From Lachnospiraceae bacterium UBA7179 (GTDB lineage Bacteria > Bacillota > Clostridia > Lachnospirales > Lachnospiraceae): a stretch of DNA of 49,239 bases. The translations under genes and the position numbers were made by a program. The notes beneath the pieces were generated by a model. The model was given only the letters and a program-made list of their open reading frames with translations, ran no database searches and was not told the origin of the DNA. Below are positions 14,996-23,712 of this stretch, in pieces; the first letter of the stretch is position 1; the number at the start of each line of letters is the position of its first letter. The stretch spans positions 6,091-55,329 of the forward strand of contig DKVL01000091.1 in NCBI GenBank assembly GCA_002491195.1. The letters run 5' to 3'.

Positions 14996-17233
14996 ATGTG
15001 GAAGGATTATTCATCGGGCTATATCAAAAACAACCGCTCGTCGGGGATCTCCGTTGTGGTTGCTTCATTTATTTCCGCATTGCTTTTATCGCTGCTTTTC
15101 GGGTTGTTTTATAATCTATGGAAGTATGAAGTTGAGCGGATCATCCTGGAGGAAGGCGGCTGGCAGAGCCGGATTACCTGTGAAATGGATAATACATTGG
15201 AGGAGCAGGATGACACAGTAAGTGGTCACATACTGAATAAAACGGAGATCGAATCCATTAGGAATTTTGCCACAGTAAAAGATGTGGTGGTCAATGAAAC
15301 AGGAATTGATCTTTATTTTAACCATATGAGGGACGTTCTGCCAGACACTCAGAGGATTGCAAAACTGGCTGGCATCCCGCCGGAAAGGGTTGCTTATCAC
15401 TACCAGCTTCTGGCAATGTTCCTGATACGCGATTCCAGAGATACCGCGCCAAGACTGTTGTTTCCGTTGTTTATCGTAATAACGGGCATGGCATCCCTTT
15501 CTCTGGTCATAATCATACACAATTCCTTTGCAGTGTCCATGAATGCGAGAATCCATCAGTTTGGCATTTTTTCCAGCATCGGAGCAACGCCAGGGCAGAT
15601 TCGGGCCTGTCTTTTGCAGGAAGCGGCTGTACTGTGTGCTGCGCCTGTCGTGTTGGGGAATTTGCTGGGCATCGTGGTGAGCAGGTGTCTTTTACATCTG
15701 TCAAATGTGCTGGCAGGCAGCGTCGCGGGGCGGCATGAAGCGGTCTTTGGCTATCGCGCATCAGTTCTTTTGCTGACATTGCTTGTGACGATCCTGACAA
15801 TATGGATCTCCGCGTGGCTGCCAGCAAGAAAGTTAAGCAGGCTGACGCCGCTGGAAGCGATCAAAAACACCGATGAACTGCAGTTAAAACGCAGGAAAAG
15901 CTCGCCCGTATTGAAACTGTTATTTGGCGTGGAGGGCGAATTGGCTGGAAATGCACTGAAAGCACAGCAGAAAGCTTTGCGGACAGCATCACTGTCCCTG
16001 CTTCTTTCTTTTATGGCATTTACACTCATGCAGTGCTTTTTTGCAACCGCAAAGATCAGTACACGCGAGACTTATTTTGAGCGGTATCAGGATGCATGGG
16101 ACATTATGGTCACAGTTAAGGACACGGAGATCGATTCTTTTGATATGACTGCGGGCATACAGGGGCTTGGCGGCGTGGAAAGCGCTGTCGTTTACCAGAA
16201 GGCGATGGCAAAGAGGATTATCACAGAGGAGGAAATGAGCGGGGAGATGAAAGCTTTTGGTGGATTTTCCCACGCTCCTGCTCCGGATGTGACACAGACG
16301 GATGAGGGCTGGCTGGTAAATGCTCCGATCGTGATATTAGATGACGCCGGTTTTCTGGATTACTGTGAGCAGATCAGTATTGCACCGCGGCTTGATGGGG
16401 CGGTTGTGCGAAACCAGATCTGTGATGTGACCAATCCGGATTTCAGGCACCCTGTATTGGTACCTTATGTAAAAGGAGAGGATAAGACAACGCTCCTGCA
16501 GGCGTCAGAAGATTATGGAATGACAGCGGAGATTCCTGTTTTATCTTACACGGAGAAGGTTCCCGTTTTGCGGGAGGAGTATGCATCACTTGATCATTAT
16601 GAGCTGGTGCATTTCATACCAGTGTCCTTGTGGAAAGAGATCAAAGGGCAGATCGGCGGCTCGGAAAAGGATACTTACGTGCGCGTTTTTGCTGGCGAAA
16701 ATACGGAATTGGACAGACTGAATGCGCTGCAGAGTGAAATCGATGCGCTCATCCGCAACAGGTATACAACAGAGTCTGAAAACCGTATTCAGGAGTACGA
16801 TGCAAACAGGAAACAGATCTGGGGAATGCAGGTGATCCTTGGGGGATTCTGTGTGCTTCTGGCCATCATCGGCATAGGGAATGTGTTTTCCAATACGCTG
16901 GGGTTTGTGCGCCAGAGGAGAAGGGAGATTGCCCGGTATCTGTCTGTGGGGATGACGCCGGAGGAGATCAGGAAAATGTTCTGCATTGAAGCGATCGTGA
17001 TTGCAGGGCGCCCGATCCTGATCACCGCTGCGCTGGCCGTGATTGCAGTGGGGTATATGCTGCGCATGAGCTATCTTGAGGTAGAAAAGTTTGTGGAGGA
17101 GGCGCCGGTTATTCCGATCGCCGTGTTTATGCTGGCTGTCTGTGGCTCTGTGGCACTGGCTTATGTCCTTGGCTGGCGCAGGGTGCGCGGCATTCATCTG
17201 GCGGAAGTGCTGCGGGATGATACGATGATTTAG
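14996..17233 (+). CDS. FtsX-domain ABC transporter permease
   Basis: A 745-residue permease. One helix near residues 18-40 is followed by a ~110-residue outer segment, three helices (~155-280) forming the first FtsX unit, a cytoplasmic linker, another helix (~325-345), a large outer domain (~350-600) and a second FtsX unit of three helices (~610-730). FtsX signatures include FGIFSSIGATPGQIRACLL and IARYLSVGMTPEEIRKMF. Two FtsX units with outer domains are typical of mechanotransmission ABC systems that act on peptides or lipids without a cytoplasmic channel. ATG 14996 lies 8 bases after GGAGG; the GTG at 14990 overlaps the ATPase stop and is less likely. Its stop codon overlaps the stop of the convergent gene. 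Confidence 0.92.
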   Translation: MWKDYSSGYIKNNRSSGISVVVASFISALLLSLLFGLFYNLWKYEVERIILEEGGWQSRITCEMDNTLEEQDDTVSGHILNKTEIESIRNFATVKDVVVNETGIDLYFNHMRDVLPDTQRIAKLAGIPPERVAYHYQLLAMFLIRDSRDTAPRLLFPLFIVITGMASLSLVIIIHNSFAVSMNARIHQFGIFSSIGATPGQIRACLLQEAAVLCAAPVVLGNLLGIVVSRCLLHLSNVLAGSVAGRHEAVFGYRASVLLLTLLVTILTIWISAWLPARKLSRLTPLEAIKNTDELQLKRRKSSPVLKLLFGVEGELAGNALKAQQKALRTASLSLLLSFMAFTLMQCFFATAKISTRETYFERYQDAWDIMVTVKDTEIDSFDMTAGIQGLGGVESAVVYQKAMAKRIITEEEMSGEMKAFGGFSHAPAPDVTQTDEGWLVNAPIVILDDAGFLDYCEQISIAPRLDGAVVRNQICDVTNPDFRHPVLVPYVKGEDKTTLLQASEDYGMTAEIPVLSYTEKVPVLREEYASLDHYELVHFIPVSLWKEIKGQIGGSEKDTYVRVFAGENTELDRLNALQSEIDALIRNRYTTESENRIQEYDANRKQIWGMQVILGGFCVLLAIIGIGNVFSNTLGFVRQRRREIARYLSVGMTPEEIRKMFCIEAIVIAGRPILITAALAVIAVGYMLRMSYLEVEKFVEEAPVIPIAVFMLAVCGSVALAYVLGWRRVRGIHLAEVLRDDTMI

Positions 17234-18396
17234 TGGTTGTGAATAGCGGCCGCATCGTGGAACAGCTTTGCAGCAGCTTCCATGCGTTCTATCACATGCA
17301 CACCGAATGGACAGCGCGATTCACAGCCGCCGCATTTTATGCAGTCCGTGGCGTGTGCAGACAGATTTTCATAGTGGGCGCTGACTGTCGGTGGAACGGT
17401 GTCCTGCATTTTTGCCAGATCATACAGCTTATTGACCATAGCGATGTCTATACCTGACGGGCATGGCGCGCAATGTCCGCAATAAGTGCATTGTCCTACA
17501 TAGGCATGGCGCGGTGCGCTTGCAAGGACACTGGCATAGTCTTTTTCCTCCTCGGAGGCAGTCTCATAGGCGACAGCCGCATCCACATGCGCTGGTGTGT
17601 CATATCCGGCAAGGACGCTGGCGACAGCAGGTCTGGTCAGGGCGTAGTGCAGGCATTGGACTGGTGTCAGCGCTACGCCGAAGGGTGAAGTTTCCGCAGA
17701 GAACAGTCTTCCGCCCGCGTAACCTTTCATGACCGTGATTCCGACACCGTTCTGTTCGCAGATCTGATACAATTCTGCGCGCTCTGGTGCGATCCCGCCG
17801 ATGTTCTCAGCGTATTCGTCCTTAAAGTATTCGTTTAAGTCCTCGCTGGCGGGCAGCATGTCGAAGGCAGGATTGACTGAGAAGAGAATCATTTCTACGA
17901 CGCCGCTCTGCGCTGCAAGTTTTGCAACATCGGGATTGTGCGTGCTCATTCCGATGTGCCGGATGATACCTTTTTGCTTCAGGTCTTTGACATAGGAGAT
18001 CAATTCACCTTCCATAATCTTGTGAAATTCTGCGGTTTCGTCTACAAAGTGAATCATTCCAAGGTCTATGTAGTCTGTGCGCAGCCGGTCCAGCAAATCC
18101 TGAAAGGCCTCCTGGACTTTTCCAAGTTCCCGTGTGCGCACATACTGGCCGTTCTGCCAGGTGGAGCCGATATGTCCCTGGATGATCCAGCGCTCCCGTT
18201 GTCCTTCCAGTGCAGCACCGATATTGGAGCGCACATTTGGCTCTGACATCCAGCAGTCCAGAATATTGATTCCAGCCTGTGCGCAGTGGTCAATGATTTC
18301 TTTGACTTCCGCGGCGCTGTGGCGTTCCAGCCACTCGGCGCCAAGACCGATCTCACTGACATTTAATCCCGTGTTTCCAAGTGCACGATACTTCAT
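17230..18396 (-). CDS. Aldo/keto-reductase-fold protein with two 4Fe-4S motifs
   Basis: A 388-residue protein: an aldo/keto reductase barrel (residues ~1-290) and a ferredoxin-like tail with CTYCGHCAPCP (~315) and CIKCGGCESRCP (~355), enough for two [4Fe-4S] clusters. The family is common in anaerobes and its substrate is unknown. Compared with classical members the barrel keeps Asp in NILDCWMSE and His in MIHFVDE, but the usual catalytic Tyr (YG) and Lys (TK) positions look replaced (WMSE, QGHIG), so it may not do classical carbonyl reduction. Start ATG at 18396 has AAAGGAGGA upstream on the minus strand. Its stop shares bases with the stop of the convergent permease. Confidence 0.88.
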   Translation of the reverse strand: MKYRALGNTGLNVSEIGLGAEWLERHSAAEVKEIIDHCAQAGINILDCWMSEPNVRSNIGAALEGQRERWIIQGHIGSTWQNGQYVRTRELGKVQEAFQDLLDRLRTDYIDLGMIHFVDETAEFHKIMEGELISYVKDLKQKGIIRHIGMSTHNPDVAKLAAQSGVVEMILFSVNPAFDMLPASEDLNEYFKDEYAENIGGIAPERAELYQICEQNGVGITVMKGYAGGRLFSAETSPFGVALTPVQCLHYALTRPAVASVLAGYDTPAHVDAAVAYETASEEEKDYASVLASAPRHAYVGQCTYCGHCAPCPSGIDIAMVNKLYDLAKMQDTVPPTVSAHYENLSAHATDCIKCGGCESRCPFGVHVIERMEAAAKLFHDAAAIHNH

Positions 18397-18520
18397 ATAG
18401 AGTCCTCCTTTTGAATCATAAAACTTATCAGAAGCGCCCTTACTTCTTAATATCTTTTATGGTATCATAATCAATCAGGGATGGCAATAGAGGATTAAAC
18501 TTCCGATCGTTGATAGGGTA

Positions 18521-18574
18521 TTGACAGGTACTGAAAATAATTGTAAACTTATAAATGAATATTAGTTAACAATT
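18521..18574 (+). promoter_or_regulatory. bioY promoter with overlapping BirA operator
   Basis: TTGACA (18521-18526), a 17-base spacer and TAAACT (18544-18549) form the promoter. The dyad AATTGTAAAC (18539-18548), 16 bases, GTTAACAATT (18565-18574) matches the Firmicute BirA box (TTGTTAAC...GTTAACAA) with one mismatch, and its left arm covers the -10 box. Biotin-loaded BirA should therefore shut the gene. Confidence 0.88.
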
Positions 18575-18593
18575 AAAATGGAGGATCAGATTA

Positions 18594-19136
18594 ATGAGAA
18601 CAAAAACAAAAGAAATTACCCTGATTGGCCTGATGACTGCAGTCACATGTATTGCAGGGCCATTGTCGCTGGCGCTGCCATTCAGTCCGGTGCCCATTTC
18701 ACTGACCAATCTTGCGATTTATTTTTCTGTTTATATCCTGGGAATGCGTCGCGGAACGATCAGTTATCTCGTGTATCTGCTGCTGGGGCTTGTGGGACTT
18801 CCCGTGTTCTCTGCATTCACAAGCGGTCCGGCGAAGCTTTTTGGACCGACAGGCGGATACCTGATTGGATTTATCTTTATGGCGCTGATCTGCGGATATT
18901 GCATTGACAGATGGAACGGGCAGATCGCAATCAGTTTTCTGGGTATGGCTGCGGGAACTGTGGTGATGTATGGGTTTGGCACGGTTTGGCTTGCCTATCA
19001 GTCTGGTTTGAGCTTTGGCGGGGCGCTGGCTGTCGGAGTGTTCCCATTTGTCGTGGGGGATCTTGCGAAAATGGTGCTCACGCTGCTGATCGGCTCACAG
19101 GTGCGTGTGCGCGTGAGAAAAGCGGCATTGAACTAG
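18594..19136 (+). CDS. bioY: BioY biotin transporter S component
   Basis: A 180-residue membrane protein with about six helices. Family marks are PFSPVPISLTNLAIYF near residue 30, YLLLGLVGLPVFS (~65) and GPTGGYLIGF (~88). BioY binds biotin and works with an ECF energizing module (EcfA, EcfA', EcfT), which is not in this window and may be shared from elsewhere. The ATG at 18594 is 8 bases after GGAGGA. A BirA operator covers its promoter, so it is expressed when biotin is scarce. It appears to be a single-gene unit: a separate promoter serves the next gene. Confidence 0.95.
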   Translation: MRTKTKEITLIGLMTAVTCIAGPLSLALPFSPVPISLTNLAIYFSVYILGMRRGTISYLVYLLLGLVGLPVFSAFTSGPAKLFGPTGGYLIGFIFMALICGYCIDRWNGQIAISFLGMAAGTVVMYGFGTVWLAYQSGLSFGGALAVGVFPFVVGDLAKMVLTLLIGSQVRVRVRKAALN

Positions 19137-19152
19137 AGTCATATATTTTTTC

Positions 19153-19181
19153 TTGATACAGCCTGCATTTAAGAGTATACT
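19153..19181 (+). promoter_or_regulatory. Promoter of the acyltransferase operon
   Basis: TTGATA (19153-19158), a 17-base spacer and TATACT (19176-19181), an almost ideal vegetative promoter directly before the acyltransferase gene. Confidence 0.75.
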
Positions 19182-19213
19182 ATAGATAATATGATTAGGA
19201 AATGGGGCTGTCT

Positions 19214-20554
19214 ATGAAGAAAAGAACAACAGATTCCGCGCAGGCGCAGGGGAAAAAGACAAAGCCAATAAAGGCGGCGAGCACAATGAGGGAGATCAGA
19301 TGGGACAAGCTGGATAACACTGCCCATCTTTTTCCCGTTATTGCCGGGGACAGCATGAGCAATGTATATCGCATCAGTGTGACGCTGACGGAGCTGATCA
19401 ATCCGGAACTGCTGCAGCAGGCGCTGGATATCGTGCTGCCCAAATTCGACGGCTTTAATCTCAGACTCCGGCAGGGCGTGTTTTGGTACTATTTTGAAGA
19501 AAACGGGAAACCGGCTCCAAAGGTCAGGGAGGAGACGACATTTCCCTGCAGATATATCTATCCGAACAGGAACAACAGTTATCTGTTCCGTGTCACTTAT
19601 TATAAATACCGCATTAATCTGGAGGTATTTCATGTGCTGACAGACGGCATGGGCGGTATCAATTTCTTAAAAGAACTGACGTATCAGTATCTGAGGCTGA
19701 TTCACCCTGAATTGAAAGGGGAGAAGGGCGATCTGCTTGCCAGCAGCACGTCTTTGAATAGGGAGGACAGTTTCTTAAAAAATTATCGGAAGAGCTCCGA
19801 AAAGGGCTATCAGACGAAAAAGGCATATCTCATAAAGGGCGAGCGGCTAAGCCCGGGCGAATTTGGCATCATGCATGGGTATATGCAGGTACCAGAGCTC
19901 AAGAAGGTGTGTCATCAGTACGGTGTGAGCATCAATGAATATCTGGTAGGGGTATTTGTCTGGAGTGTTTACAGGGAGTGTATGCACGGTATGCCGTCCG
20001 AAAAGCCTGTCCGGGTGGCAGTCCCTGTCAATCTGCGGCCCTATTTTAATTCCATCACAACGAAAAACTTTTTTGTCATGGTGTCGGCAGAGTTTCACCC
20101 TGTTGAGGAGGAGTACACTTTTGAGGAAGTACTTACTGCGGTGAGGGACAGTCTCAAACAGCAGATCAACAAAGAAAATCTGGAGCGATTGTTCTCATAC
20201 AATGTGTCGAATGAAAAAGTGCTGGTGGCGCGCGCAGCACCGCTGTTTATCAAAAATATTGCCATGAAAGTCGTGTATACGCAGTCAGCGCTCGCCAATA
20301 CTTCGACGATCACAAATATCGGAAATATAACAGTCGACGATGTGTATCAGCCATATGTGGAGATGTTTCACTCGTGTCTTGCCATGTCAAAGGGACAGCA
20401 TATCAAAGGAAATATATGTTCTTATGGAAGCACGCTGGTGTTTAGTTTTAGCTATGATCTCGCTGACGCGTCGGTGCAGCGTGGATTTTTCCGAAAGATT
20501 GCGGAGGATGGTATCAGTGTAGAAGTCGAGAGTAACGGGGTGAACTATGAGTAA
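19214..20554 (+). CDS. Condensation-fold acyltransferase-like protein
   Basis: A 446-residue protein of the CoA-dependent/condensation acyltransferase fold. The key motif HVLTDGMGG (~residue 143) matches the HxxxDG active site, and the C-terminal half has the usual core (VRVAVPVNLRPYF, ~275). The N-terminus is basic (KKRTTDSAQAQGKKTKP) and not a signal peptide. Such stand-alone enzymes transfer acyl groups to alcohols or amines, for example in lipid or polyketide-ester synthesis; the substrate here is unknown. ATG 19214 (GGGG 6 bases before) is preferred over ATG 19202, which has almost no spacer. It overlaps the next gene by 8 bases, so the two products probably act together. Confidence 0.8.
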   Translation: MKKRTTDSAQAQGKKTKPIKAASTMREIRWDKLDNTAHLFPVIAGDSMSNVYRISVTLTELINPELLQQALDIVLPKFDGFNLRLRQGVFWYYFEENGKPAPKVREETTFPCRYIYPNRNNSYLFRVTYYKYRINLEVFHVLTDGMGGINFLKELTYQYLRLIHPELKGEKGDLLASSTSLNREDSFLKNYRKSSEKGYQTKKAYLIKGERLSPGEFGIMHGYMQVPELKKVCHQYGVSINEYLVGVFVWSVYRECMHGMPSEKPVRVAVPVNLRPYFNSITTKNFFVMVSAEFHPVEEEYTFEEVLTAVRDSLKQQINKENLERLFSYNVSNEKVLVARAAPLFIKNIAMKVVYTQSALANTSTITNIGNITVDDVYQPYVEMFHSCLAMSKGQHIKGNICSYGSTLVFSFSYDLADASVQRGFFRKIAEDGISVEVESNGVNYE

Positions 20555-21209
20555 ATGCAGACAATGTAAGATAGAAGTGCTTGACGAGACAGAGCGCTGC
20601 CCGCTGTGCGGTTCCGTGTTGGAGCCGACTGTCGAGGTTGAAAATATGTATCCTGACATCAGGGTAAGATCGAGGAAACTGGTGTTTATCTCCAGACTCT
20701 ACCTGTTTCTGGCTGTCGTGACGGAGATTGTGCTTGTGAATGTGTGTATGCTTTCCGAAGTACAGTCGCTGGTGTATATCATTGGCGGTCTGGTGCTCTT
20801 GTTTGGCTATATTGTGATCCGGTATGCGATACTGGGGACGAGCGGCTATATCGCAAAGACGGTGGTGCTCACGATCATTGCGGTCATTATGCTGGTGGCG
20901 GTCGATTTTACAGTGGGATACAACGGGTGGTCTGTCAATTATGTATTTCCATCCGGAATTTTGCTGATCGATGTGGGCATTGTGGTGCTCATGTTCATCA
21001 ATCGCAAGAACTGGCAGAGTTACCTGATGGTGCAGATCTTTATGGTGATCTGCAGTGTCGTGGCGATTATTTTGAGTCTTGTGCAGATCATTACGGATTC
21101 TATGCTTTCTGTAATCGCGCTGAACGCGTCTGTGATCCTGCTGCTGGGCACTGTGATCATAGGGGGCAGGAGAGCGCGTGTAGAGCTCAAGAGACGTTTT
21201 CATATCTAA
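20547..21209 (+). CDS. Zinc-ribbon membrane protein (DUF6320-like)
   Basis: A 220-residue protein with an N-terminal zinc ribbon, CRQCKIE then CPLCGSV (two CxxC pairs in residues 4-25), a linker, and about six hydrophobic helices from residue ~45 to 210, ending in a basic tail RRARVELKRRFHI. This matches the DUF6320 layout as I recall it; no function is known. The gene overlaps the acyltransferase by 8 bases, which suggests tight coupling and perhaps a membrane anchor or partner for that enzyme. SurE follows after 16 bases. Confidence 0.75.
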   Translation: MSKCRQCKIEVLDETERCPLCGSVLEPTVEVENMYPDIRVRSRKLVFISRLYLFLAVVTEIVLVNVCMLSEVQSLVYIIGGLVLLFGYIVIRYAILGTSGYIAKTVVLTIIAVIMLVAVDFTVGYNGWSVNYVFPSGILLIDVGIVVLMFINRKNWQSYLMVQIFMVICSVVAIILSLVQIITDSMLSVIALNASVILLLGTVIIGGRRARVELKRRFHI

Positions 21210-21225
21210 TCACGGGAGACAAAAA

Positions 21226-21966
21226 GTGAGAATACTGATAACAAATGATGATGGAATTGATGCGGCAGGGATTAAAAAGCTTGCTGAGATAGCAGTAAAC
21301 ATATCGGAAGAGGTCTATATTGTGGCGCCTGCGGGACAGAGGAGCGCAGTGTCGCACAGTATCACTGTCGGGAGAGCGCTCCAGGTCAGGCGTGTGTCAT
21401 TTCCAGTAGCGGTAAAGGCAGCGTACAGCTGCAGCGGAATGCCGGCTGACTGTGTGAAGGTGGCGGTGCAGGCAATGCTTGAGAAGAAGCCTGACGTGGT
21501 GATCTCAGGGATCAACAACGGTCATAACATGGGGTATGATTCCGTCTATTCGGGAACAGTGGCAGCGGCGAGAGAGGCAGTATTTCAGGGGATAAAGGGC
21601 ATAGCGGTCTCCACATGGAGGGAACATTATGCGCTTGTGGACAGATATCTCGAGGAACTGCTCAGAGATGCTATTGACAGGGAGATCCTGCCGCATGAGA
21701 TATGGAATATCAATTTTCCTGCGTGCGGACTGGAGGAATACAGGGGAGTCAGAGAGACTGTTCCGGCGGCTTATCCGCGTTATAAAGACGTCTATCAGGT
21801 GTCGTGCGTATCGGAAAATGAATGGGAGTATGCACTGGTGGATGAGGAGTACGACAAAGCGGGGGAGCACACAGACTTTTATGCTGTGGAGCACAATTAT
21901 ATATCGGTTGGGACAATAGAATGTTCTGTGCTCAGGGGGATGCAAAGGAGCGGTGGCAATGGTTGA
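21226..21966 (+). CDS. surE: 5'/3'-nucleotidase SurE
   Basis: A 246-residue SurE phosphatase that removes phosphate from nucleoside 5'- and 3'-monophosphates with a divalent metal. Metal and active-site motifs are all present: TNDDGIDAAGI (residues 6-16), the Ser in PAGQRSAVSHSIT (~38), and SGINNGHNMGYDSVYSGTV with the conserved Asn (~92). It starts with GTG at 21226 after GGGAG. It is the third gene of the operon and overlaps the diguanylate cyclase by 8 bases. Its link to the acyltransferase is not known. Confidence 0.95.
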   Translation: MRILITNDDGIDAAGIKKLAEIAVNISEEVYIVAPAGQRSAVSHSITVGRALQVRRVSFPVAVKAAYSCSGMPADCVKVAVQAMLEKKPDVVISGINNGHNMGYDSVYSGTVAAAREAVFQGIKGIAVSTWREHYALVDRYLEELLRDAIDREILPHEIWNINFPACGLEEYRGVRETVPAAYPRYKDVYQVSCVSENEWEYALVDEEYDKAGEHTDFYAVEHNYISVGTIECSVLRGMQRSGGNG

Positions 21967-23662
21967 AAATAAGAGGGCGATGCAGATATTTATCATAGAA
22001 ATCATTGTTTTGGTCCTTTTCTTTGTTTTCTGTTTTTGGGGATTGCGCGATAAAGCAGGGATGACGAATAAGCGGGTTGACCGGATACCGCTTGACGGGG
22101 GCTGGGAGCTCACGACAGAGGGAGAGACAGTGTATTATGACAAGCTGCCGATGGCGGTGAAGACGTCCGCTGACAATACGATTTGGCTTACGAGAAAAAT
22201 TGATGAAGTGACGGACGATAATCATGCGATTGGCTTGTTTTCTTTTCAGAAGATCGTGCATGCGTATCTTGATGATGAGGAAGTGCTTGCTTTTGAAAAT
22301 ACAACGGGAGCGCACAGCAAAATGCCTGGTAATAGCTGGCTTTTTGTGGATCTGCATCCGGAAGATGTGGGAAAGACGCTGACATTGGAACTGCATCAGT
22401 GCTACGGCAGCGGACAGGTGATGGTGCCAGTGCTGTATGGCGGTACGGTGGAGGGAATCATCAACAGCTATATGAGAGAAAAACTTGTGCTGGTTTTCTT
22501 TAGCGTGATCGGTGTGGCGCTAGGGATCATGATTATCATACTCTGGATTGTTGCGGGCAGAAGCCTGCTGCTCAGCAAGGGACTTCCATGGCTTGGTTTG
22601 TTTACGGTAGTGCGCGGCATGTGGTCTTTTCTGGAGTCGAATATTTATTCCTTTTATGTGGACCATCTGCTCTTGTGGGTATGGATGTCCTACATTTGCC
22701 TGAAGACTTCGATTGTTCCTTTTGCGATATTTGCGGATATTACGTTTCATGAGGGAAAGTCCAGGTTCCTGAAAGCGATTGCGTGGATTGCTCTGGCGGA
22801 CACAGCGGTTACAACGCTGCTTCAGTTGACAGGAATAGCGGATTATGCAGACACGGTTCTGGTGACAAATATGTCTATTCTGGTATTGGGAATCTATGTT
22901 GTCGTGATCGGTATGCGGAATATGATCCGCAGTCGGAACACAAAGGTCAAGATGTACAACGAAGAAAAGCATATGACGTACATTGCACATACTGTGTTTA
23001 TGTTTGTGCTGGTTATTTTGAGCCTTGCGGACGTATATCGCTTTTATTTTACAAATACGCCGGATATTGGGTTGTATAGTCGGTTTGGGTATTTTCTCTA
23101 TGTGGTTGCGGTTGCGATGGCGCTGATCTGGGATTTTGCGCGGCTCGTAAATATCGGAAGGCACGCGGAGGATATTCAGGAGGAGGCGTCTGTCGATCCA
23201 ATGACAAAGCTCTATAACAGAGCGGCATTTGAGAAGTATATTGACAGCTGTGTTGGAAAGAAGTGCGAGAATAAGGGAATCATTATGTTTGACCTGAATA
23301 ACCTGAAGCTTTTTAATGATAAGCTGGGGCATGACATGGGAGATTATTATATCAAGATCAGCAGTGAGCTGATCCGGGATCTGTTTGGCAGATATGGCAA
23401 TATGTACCGGATTGGGGGAGACGAATTCTGCGGTATTGTGGAGAGGATCAGCTATGAGGAGTTTCAGCGGGTAAAAGAAGAGCTGGAGCAGCATGTGGAT
23501 AGGCTGTGTGTGCCCGGTTGTGACTTCAAGATGGGGATCGCATCGGGGTGCTGTATCTTTGATCCGAAGAAAGACCAGTCCCTGAGGGACACAATGAAAC
23601 GGGCGGATGAGGATATGTACAATAATAAAGTGCTGCTGAAAAATGGTGCGGAGATCAGATAA
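21959..23662 (+). CDS. Membrane diguanylate cyclase (GGDEF) with outer sensor and 7TM region
   Basis: A 567-residue protein. An N-terminal helix is followed by an outer domain of about 150 residues with a beta-sandwich look (IPLDGGWELTTEGETVYYD onward), then about seven helices (~180-395) and a GGDEF domain (~410-567). The active motif RIGGDEF (~485) is intact, so it should make c-di-GMP from GTP. The RxxD inhibitory site expected just before it is not seen (RYGN), so product inhibition may be absent. The layout resembles the 7TMR-DISM group. ATG 21959 is 8 bases after AAAGGAG and overlaps SurE by 8 bases. It is the last gene of its operon. Confidence 0.92.
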   Translation: MVENKRAMQIFIIEIIVLVLFFVFCFWGLRDKAGMTNKRVDRIPLDGGWELTTEGETVYYDKLPMAVKTSADNTIWLTRKIDEVTDDNHAIGLFSFQKIVHAYLDDEEVLAFENTTGAHSKMPGNSWLFVDLHPEDVGKTLTLELHQCYGSGQVMVPVLYGGTVEGIINSYMREKLVLVFFSVIGVALGIMIIILWIVAGRSLLLSKGLPWLGLFTVVRGMWSFLESNIYSFYVDHLLLWVWMSYICLKTSIVPFAIFADITFHEGKSRFLKAIAWIALADTAVTTLLQLTGIADYADTVLVTNMSILVLGIYVVVIGMRNMIRSRNTKVKMYNEEKHMTYIAHTVFMFVLVILSLADVYRFYFTNTPDIGLYSRFGYFLYVVAVAMALIWDFARLVNIGRHAEDIQEEASVDPMTKLYNRAAFEKYIDSCVGKKCENKGIIMFDLNNLKLFNDKLGHDMGDYYIKISSELIRDLFGRYGNMYRIGGDEFCGIVERISYEEFQRVKEELEQHVDRLCVPGCDFKMGIASGCCIFDPKKDQSLRDTMKRADEDMYNNKVLLKNGAEIR

Positions 23663-23669
23663 AAGCGCG

Positions 23670-23707
23670 AAAAAAACGAGCAGGGGAGAAGAGCACTTCC
23701 CTGCTCG
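23670..23707 (-). terminator. Terminator of asnA
   Basis: On the minus strand CGAGCAGGG and CCCTGCTCG pair over 9 bp with a 13-base loop and are followed by seven T (A-run at 23670-23676). It lies just after the asnA stop and may also help end the plus-strand cyclase transcript. Confidence 0.8.
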
Positions 23708-23712
23708 GTTGT

